Shown here: piece after piece, positions 24,101 to 33,300 of the stretch
How positions within the stretch are numbered: the first letter of the stretch is position 1
How the letters are laid out: each line of letters opens with the position of its first letter
Assembly (NCBI RefSeq): GCF_001522545.3
Contig: NC_031773.1
Location: 25,121,685 to 25,185,684 of the forward strand
Direction of reading: 5' to 3'
DNA length: 64,000 bases
From: Parus major
Lineage: Eukaryota; Chordata; Aves; Passeriformes; Paridae
Made by a program: the position numbers and the translations under genes
Notes under the pieces: model-generated
Databases searched by the model: none
Seen by the model: only the letters and a program-made list of their open reading frames with translations
What the model was told of the DNA's origin: nothing

Positions 24101-26819
24101 TCCTTCCAGATATCACTGCTCCTGCATGTAACTTGAAAGTATAAACTGAAAAGATAAAGGCTGTTTGACTGTAATTGTGCCCCATGTATTAGACACTGGC
24201 ATTTTGTGACAGATGAAACCTTGGTCATCAGTTCCAGTAATGTGTACTAGCCTCTGACCTGTAAAGAGGATGAAAAGAGATGGCAACAATGAAACAAAAC
24301 ATTCATCTGATTGAAAAAGTAATTTCTTACTGCTGGCTGGTACAGCGCAGAAGTAGCAGTGTGGTCTTTGCTTTGTAATGACATCTTTCAAAGGAGGCTT
24401 ACTGAATTTAATTCAGTAATTATGTTTCTCTGTTGTTGCAAGTTGAGTTTTTTTATACACAGTGGTGTATAAAAGAAGCTGTTAACTACTCATGCATAAA
24501 GTATGAACAGTCAAATGAGCTGGGAGGTCATGCTGTCAGAATGAAGGCAAGGGCATGAGCTGGGCTAATAAAGCTTTGTCTCTTCCTGAAACTTTTGGCT
24601 TACCTGTTGTCCTACTAAGCCTGCCAGAGAGCCAGAGGTAGCCAGACACCTGTATTTCTTACACAGCTTGGTGCCTAAATCTTGTGCTGGGTGATAAGCC
24701 CGCGTGTTTGAGGTTCCTAGCGTCGGAAGCCAAGCATGTTTGCTTGTGTCTGTAAAGGATGAGATGATTTTCTTTGTGTGATACTGTCTAAAGGTGTTTT
24801 GAAATCACCTGCACTTCTACATAGATACACTTAAATAGTTTATTTATAAGCCTTTAAAATGTGAATAAATAAAGAACTTTTTTATAGAGAATTTGCATGG
24901 AAGGTGTACCTAGAAAAGGGAAACTACTTCTATAAAAGTTTCTGCTGTAAACAACTACAGCAATTTGAGGATCATGTACCAAGACAATTTACTACTTTAG
25001 GTTTGTATCCTAGAGATTTTTTTTGGTACTAAATTTTCCAGTTTTTTATTTTCTTGGAGAAAGGAGCAGCTCTGTAATTTTGCTTTTACTTTAACCCCAA
25101 TTGCACGTACAACCCTTTAATTCTGAGATATTAATTTGAAGCACTTTCTTGTCACCCCTTACAGGTGTACTGTAAGTGCTGAAATATGCAGCTAACAACT
25201 TTTTAAACACTGCTTAATTATATTCCATAGTGAAAAATCATTCAGGAATTAAAATGCAGTAACTTTAAATACCTTTCTTCTTCTTCTTCATTTTTTAAAG
25301 TTGATATTTTCAAACTGTTTTTGTTGTAAACCTGTATCATGGCTTCAACTAGCCAAAACTAAGATAATCTGGATATACTGGTTATTTACTTTAATATCAC
25401 TGGGGAGACAATGGAGAGTTATTCACTTGTTTGCAAGATGTTTTCATTAGGTACCTGAGTAAGTAGTCTGCTTTTCAAAACTACACAGATCCTGCAGCAT
25501 GCAGTACACTTAAGCAGAAGGATTTCCCACTGTAGGTAGCATTTCAGGTTTAATTACATTCTCCTCTTTCAAAGTGCTGTTGGAGCAGGAGCTGAGACAG
25601 AACGTGAGAAGTTGGACACTAGTTGCAACCTGACAGAAAAAAAAAATATTGTGGAAAAATTCCAATGAGACTTTTGTTTCATTGAGCTGTAAATCAATAC
25701 CAGTTTTCTTGAAGCACTGAAAACAGCTGTCTTTATAGAGAGAATCTCTTCATTCCTGGTCATGTGAATTTTTGTGCTTACGTGTGGCTTTCTCATTGTG
25801 CTTTGAAACTGTTTTGGTTTCCGGCATTTGAAATTTGAAATTCATCTCTTAGAGGAGCCTTTTTTTTAATATTCATAAAAACATGTTAAAAAAGAGTCCT
25901 ATTCCTGTTCTTAAAATTATTAAGATTTAATACAAAATAAACTATTTCAAATTTTTTTCCTTGTTTATCTGTATTTTCAAGATTTCTTCAATTGGCTATA
26001 ACTTCTTTCACTCTGTAAAGGAATTCCTTTTTTTTATTGGTAGTGGGTTTTCCTTCTAACCAAGGGTAAGTTAGTTAATGGCAAGTCAGCAAGTCAGTTT
26101 GTACCTCTATGGAGATATGCAACATTTACAGACAGGATGAATTGAAAACATCTGTTTTATCTGTCCAAATTGTTAAAGTAAGGGATTCTTAGAATCAGTC
26201 AAAACAGTTAAAGTTCTGCAGAAGTTTGTGTTTCTTCGTCCTGATGTTAAATCTTTTTGTCCTTGTGGCAGGGGGTGATGCTTTACGACTTGACACGCTG
26301 TTGGAGTGGTGGAGAGAAAAGAACGGCACTTTTTGTTCTCGACTGATCATTGTTTTAGACTGTGAGAACTCTCAGCCTTGGGTTAAAGAAGTAAGAAAAG
26401 TAAATGACCAGTACATTGCTGTGCAAGGAGCGGAAATGGCCAGAGTTGTAGACATCGAGGAAGCAGACCCTCCACAGCTTGGTGACTTCACCAGGCAGTG
26501 GGTTGAGTACAACTGTAACCCTGACAGCAACATCAGCTGGTCTGAAAAGGGCCGCACGGTGAAAGCGGTGTATGGGGTATCAAAGCACTGGAGTGACTAC
26601 ACTTTGCATTTGCCAACGGGAAGTGATGTTGCCAAACACTGGATGATATACTTCCCACGCATCACCTATCCATTAGTACATTTGGCAAACTGGTTTTGTG
26701 GTCTCAATCTGTTCTGGGTCTGTAAAGCGTGCTTTAGGTGCTTAAAAAGATTGAAAATGAGTTGGTTTCTTCCCACAGTGCTGGATACAGGACAGGGCTT
26801 CAAACTCGTCAAATCCTAA
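10999..26819 (+). CDS. TMEM168: TMEM168, multi-pass membrane protein (spliced, 4 coding exons)
   Basis: Joining 10999-12135, 19745-19887, 22277-22551 and 26272-26819 gives 2103 nt, that is 700 residues plus TAA; human TMEM168 is 697. All junctions are GT-AG and in frame. The start [14 protein letters not shown] matches the human N-terminus. Residues 35-400 contain about twelve hydrophobic segments (for example 35-54, 61-84, 94-110, 157-193, 267-286, 293-318, 358-377, 384-400). Residues 445-560 look like a soluble alpha/beta domain, and a hydrophobic Cys-containing segment lies near 651-675 before the end GFKLVKS. The molecular function is not established. The family has been linked to brain and cardiac phenotypes; from memory, a human missense change at R539, reported in a familial Brugada syndrome case, corresponds to R542 here. 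See the findings for the caspase-like reading of the C-terminal domain. Confidence 0.97.
12461..12466 (+). terminator. TMEM168: possible intronic polyadenylation signal AATAAA
   Basis: Canonical hexamer 325 bases into TMEM168 intron 2 and 290 bases after the in-frame intronic stop. Use would produce a truncated membrane-only protein. There is no direct evidence of use. Confidence 0.2.
12930..12961. repeat. AT-rich simple repeat
   Basis: A run of imperfect TA and TAA units (catatataatatatg) in intron 2, partly self-complementary. Confidence 0.6.
13859..13931. repeat. AT-rich, self-complementary simple repeat
   Basis: About 70 bases made almost only of A and T (tatatattat, aataatatat, ataatatata, ttatattatt). 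The two halves are largely inverted copies, so the strand can fold back on itself. Likely a length-variable microsatellite. Confidence 0.7.
16720..16826 (+). mobile_element. CR1 LINE fragment, 3' end, sense orientation
   Basis: The segment contains the hallmark CR1 3' tail: ctgctg..gagcag, then tctagaggctccttccaac, cccaaccatt and the terminal gatcctgtgat octamer-type repeats. Only the last 100 or so bases of the element remain, as is usual for 5'-truncated avian CR1 copies. The 5' limit is approximate. It lies in TMEM168 intron 2 in the same direction as the gene. Confidence 0.75.
19211..19345 (-). mobile_element. CR1 LINE fragment, 3' end, antisense orientation
   Basis: Reads gatcatagaatgctttaagt, tggaatagacctctacaatc and then tccagccattaacc; further on it reads aagtacctccagggatgg. 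This is the reverse complement of the CR1 3' region, starting from its terminal repeat at 19211. It is diverged and truncated; the right limit is approximate. It lies 400 bases before TMEM168 exon 3. Confidence 0.8.
19745..19887 (+). CDS. TMEM168: TMEM168 exon 3 (residues 380-427)
   Basis: A 143-base exon between tttttag and TGCAG|gtatgg, starting in phase 0 and ending after two bases of the Ser427 codon. It encodes [18 protein letters not shown], the last predicted membrane segment of the N-terminal part, followed by [15 protein letters not shown] and [12 protein letters not shown]. Similarity to the human protein is nearly complete. Confidence 0.95.
19888..22276 (+). other. TMEM168: TMEM168 intron 3
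   Basis: A 2.4 kb AT-rich intron from gtatgg to tctctttag. It contains AT-rich simple sequence around 21470-21560 and 21600-21655, with no exon or repeat family I can support. Confidence 0.9.
21470..21655. repeat. AT-rich low-complexity block
   Basis: Interrupted runs of TA and TAT units (tatatactgtatatat, ttatatatttatctatat, tcttatatatgcatattc), with almost no G or C, inside intron 3. Confidence 0.55.
22277..22551 (+). CDS. TMEM168: TMEM168 exon 4 (residues 427-519)
   Basis: A 275-base exon between ctttag and GGCAG|gtaagt, completing Ser427 and ending with the first base of the Gly519 codon. It encodes the linker [16 protein letters not shown], an amphipathic helix ([20 protein letters not shown]), a second helix ([15 protein letters not shown]) and a hydrophobic strand [13 protein letters not shown] with His508. 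This helix-helix-strand order and the SGH motif resemble the p20 half of caspases and metacaspases. No catalytic activity is known. Confidence 0.95.
23546..23793. mobile_element. possible non-autonomous DNA transposon relic (hAT-like)
   Basis: A 13-bp inverted repeat with one mismatch bounds about 248 bases: AGGGTGGCCAGAT at 23547-23559 and ATCTAGCCACCCT at 23779-23791. The flanks share AGTGT directly outside each end, which may be the rest of an 8-bp target duplication. The interior is richer in G and C than the surrounding intron and has no transposase. The TIR resembles those of amniote hAT MITEs, but I cannot name the family. Confidence 0.35.
24680..24770 (+). mobile_element. possible 5S-rRNA-derived SINE relic (AmnSINE1/SINE3-like)
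   Basis: TCGGAAGCCAAGCA (24723-24736) differs by one base from the strongly conserved 5S rRNA box A region. After 20 bases comes GGATGAGATG (24757-24766), against GGATGGGAGA 22 bases away in 5S rRNA. Upstream, GCTGGGTGATAAGCCCG resembles the 5S segment ending in CGCCCG. The stretch has two CpGs unusual for this intron. A 5S-headed SINE relic is more likely than a 5S gene because the remainder is too diverged. Confidence 0.35.
26272..26819 (+). CDS. TMEM168: TMEM168 exon 5, last coding exon (residues 519-700)
   Basis: Starts after the acceptor gtggcag and completes Gly519. It encodes [19 protein letters not shown], then [14 protein letters not shown] with Cys549 and Glu550, then a region rich in charged residues ([15 protein letters not shown]), a [12 protein letters not shown] motif, a hydrophobic segment near 651-668 with Cys661, 669, 672 and 675, and the C-terminus [11 protein letters not shown] followed by TAA. 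Human has Ser where this protein has Cys549, as far as I recall. Glu550 occupies the place of the catalytic Cys if the domain is caspase-like. Confidence 0.96.
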
Positions 26820-27112
26820 TCAGCAACCAAAGAGATAATGAAGTGAGAGCTCTGTGAACTTTCTCACTGTACCATACTTAAAACTTTTTCTACGACTATT
26901 TTTCTCTGAAAAAGTCTTCTCTACTCACTTTATTCAGCTTTTTGAGCAGCTACAGTATATGCAACAGTTAGAAAATGCAATCTTAAACGTACATGTACAT
27001 ATGTAAGAGATTTATTTAATATGACCATGCATTTTGGAGACAGGTCACGTGTTCATATGTCTTACTTAAGGCAGCCTTTGTTTAGAGACAACAGTTTGAT
27101 GGACAGGAGCTC

Positions 27113-27133
27113 TTTAGCATTGTGAATGCTAAA
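27113..27133 (+). promoter_or_regulatory. perfect 9-bp hairpin in the TMEM168 3' UTR
   Basis: TTTAGCATT, loop GTG, AATGCTAAA: a perfect 9-bp stem with a 3-base loop, 294 bases after the stop codon. It may be an RNA structural element. It is too short for a microRNA precursor. Confidence 0.4.
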
Positions 27134-27503
27134 CCATGCTGATCTGTCATTTATGTTCACTGTACGGTTTAAATACAGGAAAGGAACCAAGCTAAGACTC
27201 CAGCCAATTTACATGTCATATGTGATGGGGTCACTGAGCATATACAGCTACTGTATGTAAGTAGCTACCAAGAAGCATTAGTTTTATTTGCTTTTACATC
27301 TTGTGCCCTGCCTCAGTTCTCTACTGCCATCAGTGGAAATTTGCCACAGAAAACAAGGAAATCAGACAACCCTCTTATGCTCTGATACTTCTCAGATGGT
27401 GTGTTCTGAAGTGAGTTTTAAAAACATTCAGTGGTACTTCCAACATTAAATATCTTGCTGGTGATCTTTGAGCATACATTCCCAGTAGTTAATTCATATA
27501 TGG

Positions 27504-27509
27504 AATAAA
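27504..27509 (+). terminator. TMEM168: candidate proximal polyadenylation signal AATAAA (TMEM168)
   Basis: First canonical hexamer, about 685 bases after the stop codon. Downstream sequence is only moderately GT-rich. Confidence 0.35.
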
Positions 27510-28083
27510 AACTGCACTGAGCATTTTTCCCTCACCTGTTAGGTGATTCTGAATTTTCCAGGTTCTTGTTAGTTTGTATTTTGAAAAGTTACTCTGAAGA
27601 AAACAAAGCAAAGCAAAACCCAAAGAATTTAACAAGGAAAATAATCCATAGATAAAAAATGGGAATACAAGTGTTGCCATGTTTGCATATTTATCTGAAG
27701 TCTTTGGCAGGCCTAAGATCTTGATTCTGTGAAATTTTGAGTAGAGAGTTGGACCAGTGAGTTCATTATCTATTAAAACCACTAGCAAAGTTTGTTTGGA
27801 CAGATTATTCTCTTAGGAGAAGAGAGAATCCTCAGTATTCCTTAAGGTTTTCTCCAACCCACAGGATCCTGATTTTAATCCTTCCAGAGCTGGGTGGGAC
27901 TCTAGAAATCCTTTCCTTCAGTCATAAAAGCTGTATAGCTTTTTTTATGCCATTTTCTCAAGTACTGAAAGCAAGGGGTGAAACAAGTTAAGTGACTAAG
28001 ACAGTACAGTTTGTGGTGGTTTATTTGCATATGTGTGTGCAGTTGACCTACAGTTTACTGTTTTCTGTTTCCATCAGTATTTT

Positions 28084-28089
28084 AATAAA
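28084..28089 (+). terminator. TMEM168: candidate polyadenylation signal AATAAA (TMEM168)
   Basis: Hexamer about 1.26 kb after the stop codon, preceded by T-rich sequence and followed about 40 bases later by a run of 14 T, an arrangement suited to cleavage and polyadenylation. Confidence 0.4.
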
Positions 28090-28817
28090 ATTATTAGGGA
28101 GTAGCTGATACTTGTCTAAAATATAACTTCTTTTTTTTTTTTTAATTAAATACATGCAAATAGTATGTAGCTCTTAAAGTCTTTGCCGTCATAGCTTTTT
28201 CTAATGCCGTGTGAGCTTTTTAGCCAGCCAGGTTAGAGAATCTGCTAACACTGAGACCCATCAGTATCTCCTGAAATAAATAACGAGAGCTACAACAGCC
28301 AAAGCAATTTGTACCCACCAACTTCAAAATGGTGATTTTCTCAGCTCTACAAGTGGCAGCCACTAAGTTTCTTCGTTAGTATTTATTACACTGTGTTGTT
28401 CAGGAAGACACCACGTCCCACACCGATTTCCCTTTCTCCGTCCCCTTCCATAATGTGAAAAGGGGATAAAGAAATAAGAGATAAATTATATCCTATGAAG
28501 ACTCAAGCCTTTAGGTCTTCTCTGAGTAAATGCTGTGGTTGCAGCTCTGTCAGGGATTTAAGAGGTGGCTGTTGTCAGTAAGGACAGAGGGTTCTCACAC
28601 CATCTGACTTCAGGTATCCAACTTAAGTTCCTAATGTGGGAGCCAGAGGTAAGAGTCATCTCAGTTAAATTCAGATGTCCAAAAGCCAGATATTTGAATC
28701 CATGCTAGTGATCTGAAGTGCTCCACTGCTTATTAGCAAGGAGAATTAAATATTTCCAGAGGAAGACTGATTTGGTCTCTGTTCCAGGATGGATTTTCCT
28801 GTGATTGAGGGCACTAC

Positions 28818-28841
28818 TTTTTTGTTTGTTTGTTTGTTTTG
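28818..28841. repeat. (TTTG)n microsatellite
   Basis: About four TTTG units preceded by a T run; likely length-variable. Confidence 0.7.
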
Positions 28842-30300
28842 CTTTCCTGTGCCAAAGGTCAAGCAGACAAATCCCTTGTGTCTCTTGAATAACCTTAGAG
28901 CACCTCTAAGCTATCCTCTGGAGCCTGAGCTGGGTACCTAAACTCTGTTCAAGCACATAAACTGAATACTTGAGGTTGGGTTGAACAAGCATCCATCATT
29001 TTGCAGAAAAGCAGCACTGCCCTCTGCAGAAGTCACTGTCTTCCACTCCTGGTCATCAACTCTTGTGTATAGATTCAGAAAGACTGCCTTTACATTTGGT
29101 TTGTAAAATCACCATTGTTTTGGCTTCTCTTTCAGTAAAAGTTCAACTGATTGCATCATAAACTAGTACAGATTGAGCCTTAGAAAATTTTAATTAAGTC
29201 CCCATAAACACCTGATAGTAACCCTGTGAATATTTGAAGTCAAGAAGTTAGTCCTTTCTGTTCTGGAAAAGCTTTAAATATCAACCATAACACTTGTCAT
29301 TAATTATAATGGACAGATCTTAATGGGTAAATCTTTACCTGCTACTGTTACATTTTTATGGACATCATCTGTATCTTTCTTTTTGTACCTGAAGGGAAAC
29401 AAGAAAAGTGGGATTCCTGACCTCTTCTGAGTCTCTGAGCAGGAATCTGCTATGCAGTGCAGTGATGGATTTAGCTCTGGGCAGAATAAATGCAACAGTT
29501 TGTCCTGCTGTTTTGCTTCTGGATATTCAATGGTTTCCAGCTTACTTATCAAAGTTAGATTTTTTCTAGGGTAGACTGGATGATATTCAGCTGTTTGCTG
29601 AAAGGCAGATAGAGCTGAAAAATAGAGCAAAAATACTGTTTGCAAAACCAATCATGTGTTTGCAGATTTGTTTCTGTTTTCTCAGTTATAGAGCTCTGAT
29701 TTTCTGAATTTGAAGTAGTTCTAACATGAGCTAAGGTGCTCCTACTTTGATTTTGTTACTGTTTTAAACATCAAAGGCATGGTGAAAATGCTAACTTCAA
29801 AAGAAATGTTTACAGCTGTTCAAATTATGAGGCCTTTCTGGACAAAGAGACCGTCATGTGTTTCAAAACTGTGGATGATGAGGAATTCAACTGCATCAGT
29901 TCTTCACTTTTGCACTGACTTCTATCAAGGGATCCTACAGTGACCCCCATTCCCAGGTGGAACTTTTCTCCAGCTCCTGATGCTTACACCTCTCCGCAGG
30001 TCTCTGCCCAGCCTCGGGCAAGTACCTGAGGGACAAACACTGGGAGCATCCAAGTGAGGAGTTATCCTCCTGCTATTCCTGTATAAAAGACAGGGCCTGA
30101 AAGAAATTTAAATCTGTTTCCAAAGAGTGTTACATATGCCATCAGTTGCATATACATTGTTTAGTGGTATTGTGTACAAATTTCTGGGAGAAAAACTTTT
30201 CTGCAAGGGTTGTCGCTGTACTGTATATTCAGACATTTTGCCATAAAGTTTTTTATAAACTTGTGTCATAGCATGATTTTATGTTGACTTTGTTTCATTT

Positions 30301-33300
30301 ACACCCTGTATAGCATCAGCCTTGCTGAAACATACAAATGTACTGAGTTCTACAAATGTAATTCTTTTAAAGGGGTTCAAATTGCTTATTCACGGTAGTA
30401 TTTTTCTCTGAACAAGTATTGGAGAGGGAAAAAAGCCATTCTTCATTTCTGCACTACTAGAGTTATGTATTTGCTGTTCCTTATGCTTTGTATGCCTTGT
30501 AGTTGTTGTCCAGTCTTCAGTTCAAGATTTTCCTAGAATAATTTTATTTTGTAAAAGCATAGTTAATGCTATGCTAGCAGTAAAGCGCCTCTGTTGCCAG
30601 CAGTAGGCAATGAAATTAGATTAATTTTCTTGTTTATAAATACCTTTTGTGGGAGGATTTTTATTGAAAATACGGTTTTTAGATATGTAAATAGATTTTT
30701 TTGAGTGTATTTATGATACTACTTAAATATATTTTGCTGGTTTGGATGCTTATTTCCATTTCATTTTTTTTTGTTTATGTCTTGATCACTTTCCAGATTT
30801 CTGTGCTCCCTCTTGAATTACATGGGGGTTTGCTATATAGCTTGCTTCACAGGTTTTTTATAACTAGAAATTGCAACAGAGTTTATGGAAAATAGAGTAT
30901 TTTGAAAATACTCTAAGGAATATTTTTAGTTTAATAATTAATAGAAATGAGAAATACTACCTTTAATTATTGATGCTTTTCACCTTGTCTTTTTTTATCA
31001 CTTACTCAACAAGCTAGTAAAAATGCTGCTTATACTTCAAGACATAATTTTATGGAGATGTAATTGAAGGCTTCCTTTACATGAGTACTTGTAGTTAGTC
31101 AAACTTCTTATCTCCAGTAAGATCAAGTTAATGGAGGGTTCCTGTGTGAGATCAAGCCTGGGAGAAGAAGCAGAAGGAAACTGTTGCTGCAGAATGGTGA
31201 GGAGGACAAATGCGCACATCTGCTTCTCAGAGAAGCTGCTGAGGAGGTTCCTACGCTTGGTCCTTGTGGGACAGTCCCAGCATTCCTCTTAACAAGCCTG
31301 GTCTTGTTCAGTGAAACTTTGGTGGGCAATGGAGACGCAGAGTGGTTACTGTGATAAGGGGTGATGGGCATCTCAGTGATAATCCAGTGTCCAGAGCTGC
31401 CAAGAAGTGCACTGACCACAGGCAGTTCTGGCACGTTGACTGGCTGAGTACAGGGACAATTCTGGCACCTTTTGGTTGGTTGGGGTTTTTTTAACAAGAG
31501 TTTAATTTTGGCTCTTGTACTTTGTGATTGAATTTATTAACTTTGCAATTTACTAATCAGTGTTCTTTTCTTACTAAACTTGTGTAGATCCTTTCCTTTC
31601 AGTCACAAATCCAGAGGAAGCCTTAGAGAACAGCATAGCTCACCCTCAGCCCTGCCCTCCTTATAATTCTATGGCTCTTTGAATGGAGTCAGGCAACCCA
31701 AGATACGTCTCCATTCATGGCACTGGGTTTGGGCATTTTGGTAACTGGTTTTGGTTACCTTGGAAATAACAGTCAGTGCAAATAGCTCTGTCAATATTGA
31801 AAGAATGTTTCTTCTTAGGTGTTGTTATACAGATACTTTATTATTGGAAAACAAGTATTTGGAGTAGGAAAGGCACCAAGGCGTTGATCAGTGTTACCTG
31901 CTGCACCAGCACCACCCTCAGCTGGTCTCGTTGGCTCTGTGAAGTCAAAATCAAGCTGTTACTGCTGGATTATACTGGAGACCAGAAAACTGGCACTGTA
32001 AAGGCCCTCAGTGTTATAGAGCTCACCTTTGCAGACTCAAGCCTTGAAGGAGTTTAACTAATCATATGCACACACCTTAGGTGTTTGTGAGGTGTTGGTC
32101 ACCCTGCAAGTAGTGGTGGAAATCTTTAGGATACTGAGGAGGAAGATGTTCCCTAGAGGTGCCTGCAACATCCAGCTACTTACTGCTAGTGACATGGAAA
32201 TTTAAAATTTCACTCCTTGCCAACACTGAATTATTTTCTCTACATAGTAATTATATAGTTACTTCAAGGTGTAATATTCTGGGCTCTTACCTCAGATACC
32301 GCTCTGATGCTGGTGGACAAACACAGACAGCTCTGCTTATTACAAACAGTTCAGTAGCTAATAACTGCTAAAACAAATCCCAGTGAACCTGTTTTTACTA
32401 TCCCAAATGCAGTACCAGGATACTGTAAGACAGTCTGTGTCAAGAGTATAAAACAGGCAACTTGGCTTCCTATGCAAATCAAAGAGAACAGCTCCAGAGA
32501 TTGGCAATAACCAGAAGAGGAGTAGAAACTTTTTGCAAAAAAAAATGTTTGCTCCATAAATTCTTTATAAGGTCCCTAGATACTGTGGTACTGACTACAT
32601 TATAAATGCATAAGAGATCCATTAAGAGAGATGGGGGGAGGGGAGGGGGAACTGACAAATTAGGTTTTATAGCTGAAAGCCCTAAAGATTTCTTCTGCCT
32701 TGAAAAAGAATAGAAAGATTTTTATCCTTAGACAAAGCTTATTTCCTTTCTTAGGAAGAAAGGATACTTCCTTTCTTAGGAAGAAAGGGAGAGACTGAAG
32801 AACAGGAAGAGTGAAGAAAACAAAAAGCCAAGAGAAAAAGCAGTATTATCAGATAGGTCATGTGCAGCACTGTGGCCAGAAGAATGGGAATCATGGATGT
32901 AGAACTAGAGAAAGGCTTCAGAACTGAGTTTGTTATGGAGGCAACCTGTGTAACCTCACATCAGAAGTATGCTGTGGCCCATCCTAAGAAACTGGCAGAA
33001 TGGACAGGCAAGTTTCCATTCTGGGCTCATGTCCTTGCACCATTTAACATTCTGAAGATGGGTTCTAAAAATGATGATGATTATATGTGGAGTGTGGTGC
33101 CTGAAAACAGGTAAGCCTCACCACTACTGCTGGCTGAGCAGTGGGGCTTATGTAGTACAAGGCAATATAGTGGATGTCACCTACCCTTGGGCACATTCCC
33201 ACAGTGGTATTTGTGGATAAAACATCTGCTGCAGCACTGAAGAAGGTTCCATCTTCCGCCATGGCTTGTGAGGAAGGTAGCTCAAACCACTGAAGCTGGG

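Larger units (their letters stand above)
22552..26271 (+). other. TMEM168: TMEM168 intron 4
   Basis: A 3.7 kb intron from gtaagt to ttgtggcag. Besides AT-rich filler it holds a possible terminal-inverted-repeat element (23546-23793) and a possible 5S-rRNA-like SINE relic (about 24680-24770). The open frames inside it show no domain. Confidence 0.9.
26820..30300 (+). other. TMEM168: TMEM168 3' UTR (end uncertain) and downstream flank
   Basis: AT-rich sequence follows the TMEM168 stop. Canonical AATAAA hexamers occur at 27504-27509, 28084-28089, 28275-28280 and 29485-29490. A T-rich tail with UGUA motifs and CATAAA/TATAAA lies at about 30215-30260 and also looks like an mRNA 3' end. The UTR is thus between about 0.7 and 3.4 kb. 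It contains a perfect hairpin at 27113-27133 and a (TTTG)n run at 28818-28841. No coding exon is seen. Confidence 0.55.

Noticed and set aside
24723..24770. A functional 5S rRNA gene
   Set aside because: Only two short blocks match; the rest of the internal promoter and the 5S secondary structure are absent, so at most a SINE relic.
31123..31497. 124-codon minus-strand frame with a Leu-rich stretch
   Set aside because: Overlaps other open frames, shows low-complexity runs (SSS, LLLLL) and no similarity that I recognise; may be part of a degraded repeat.
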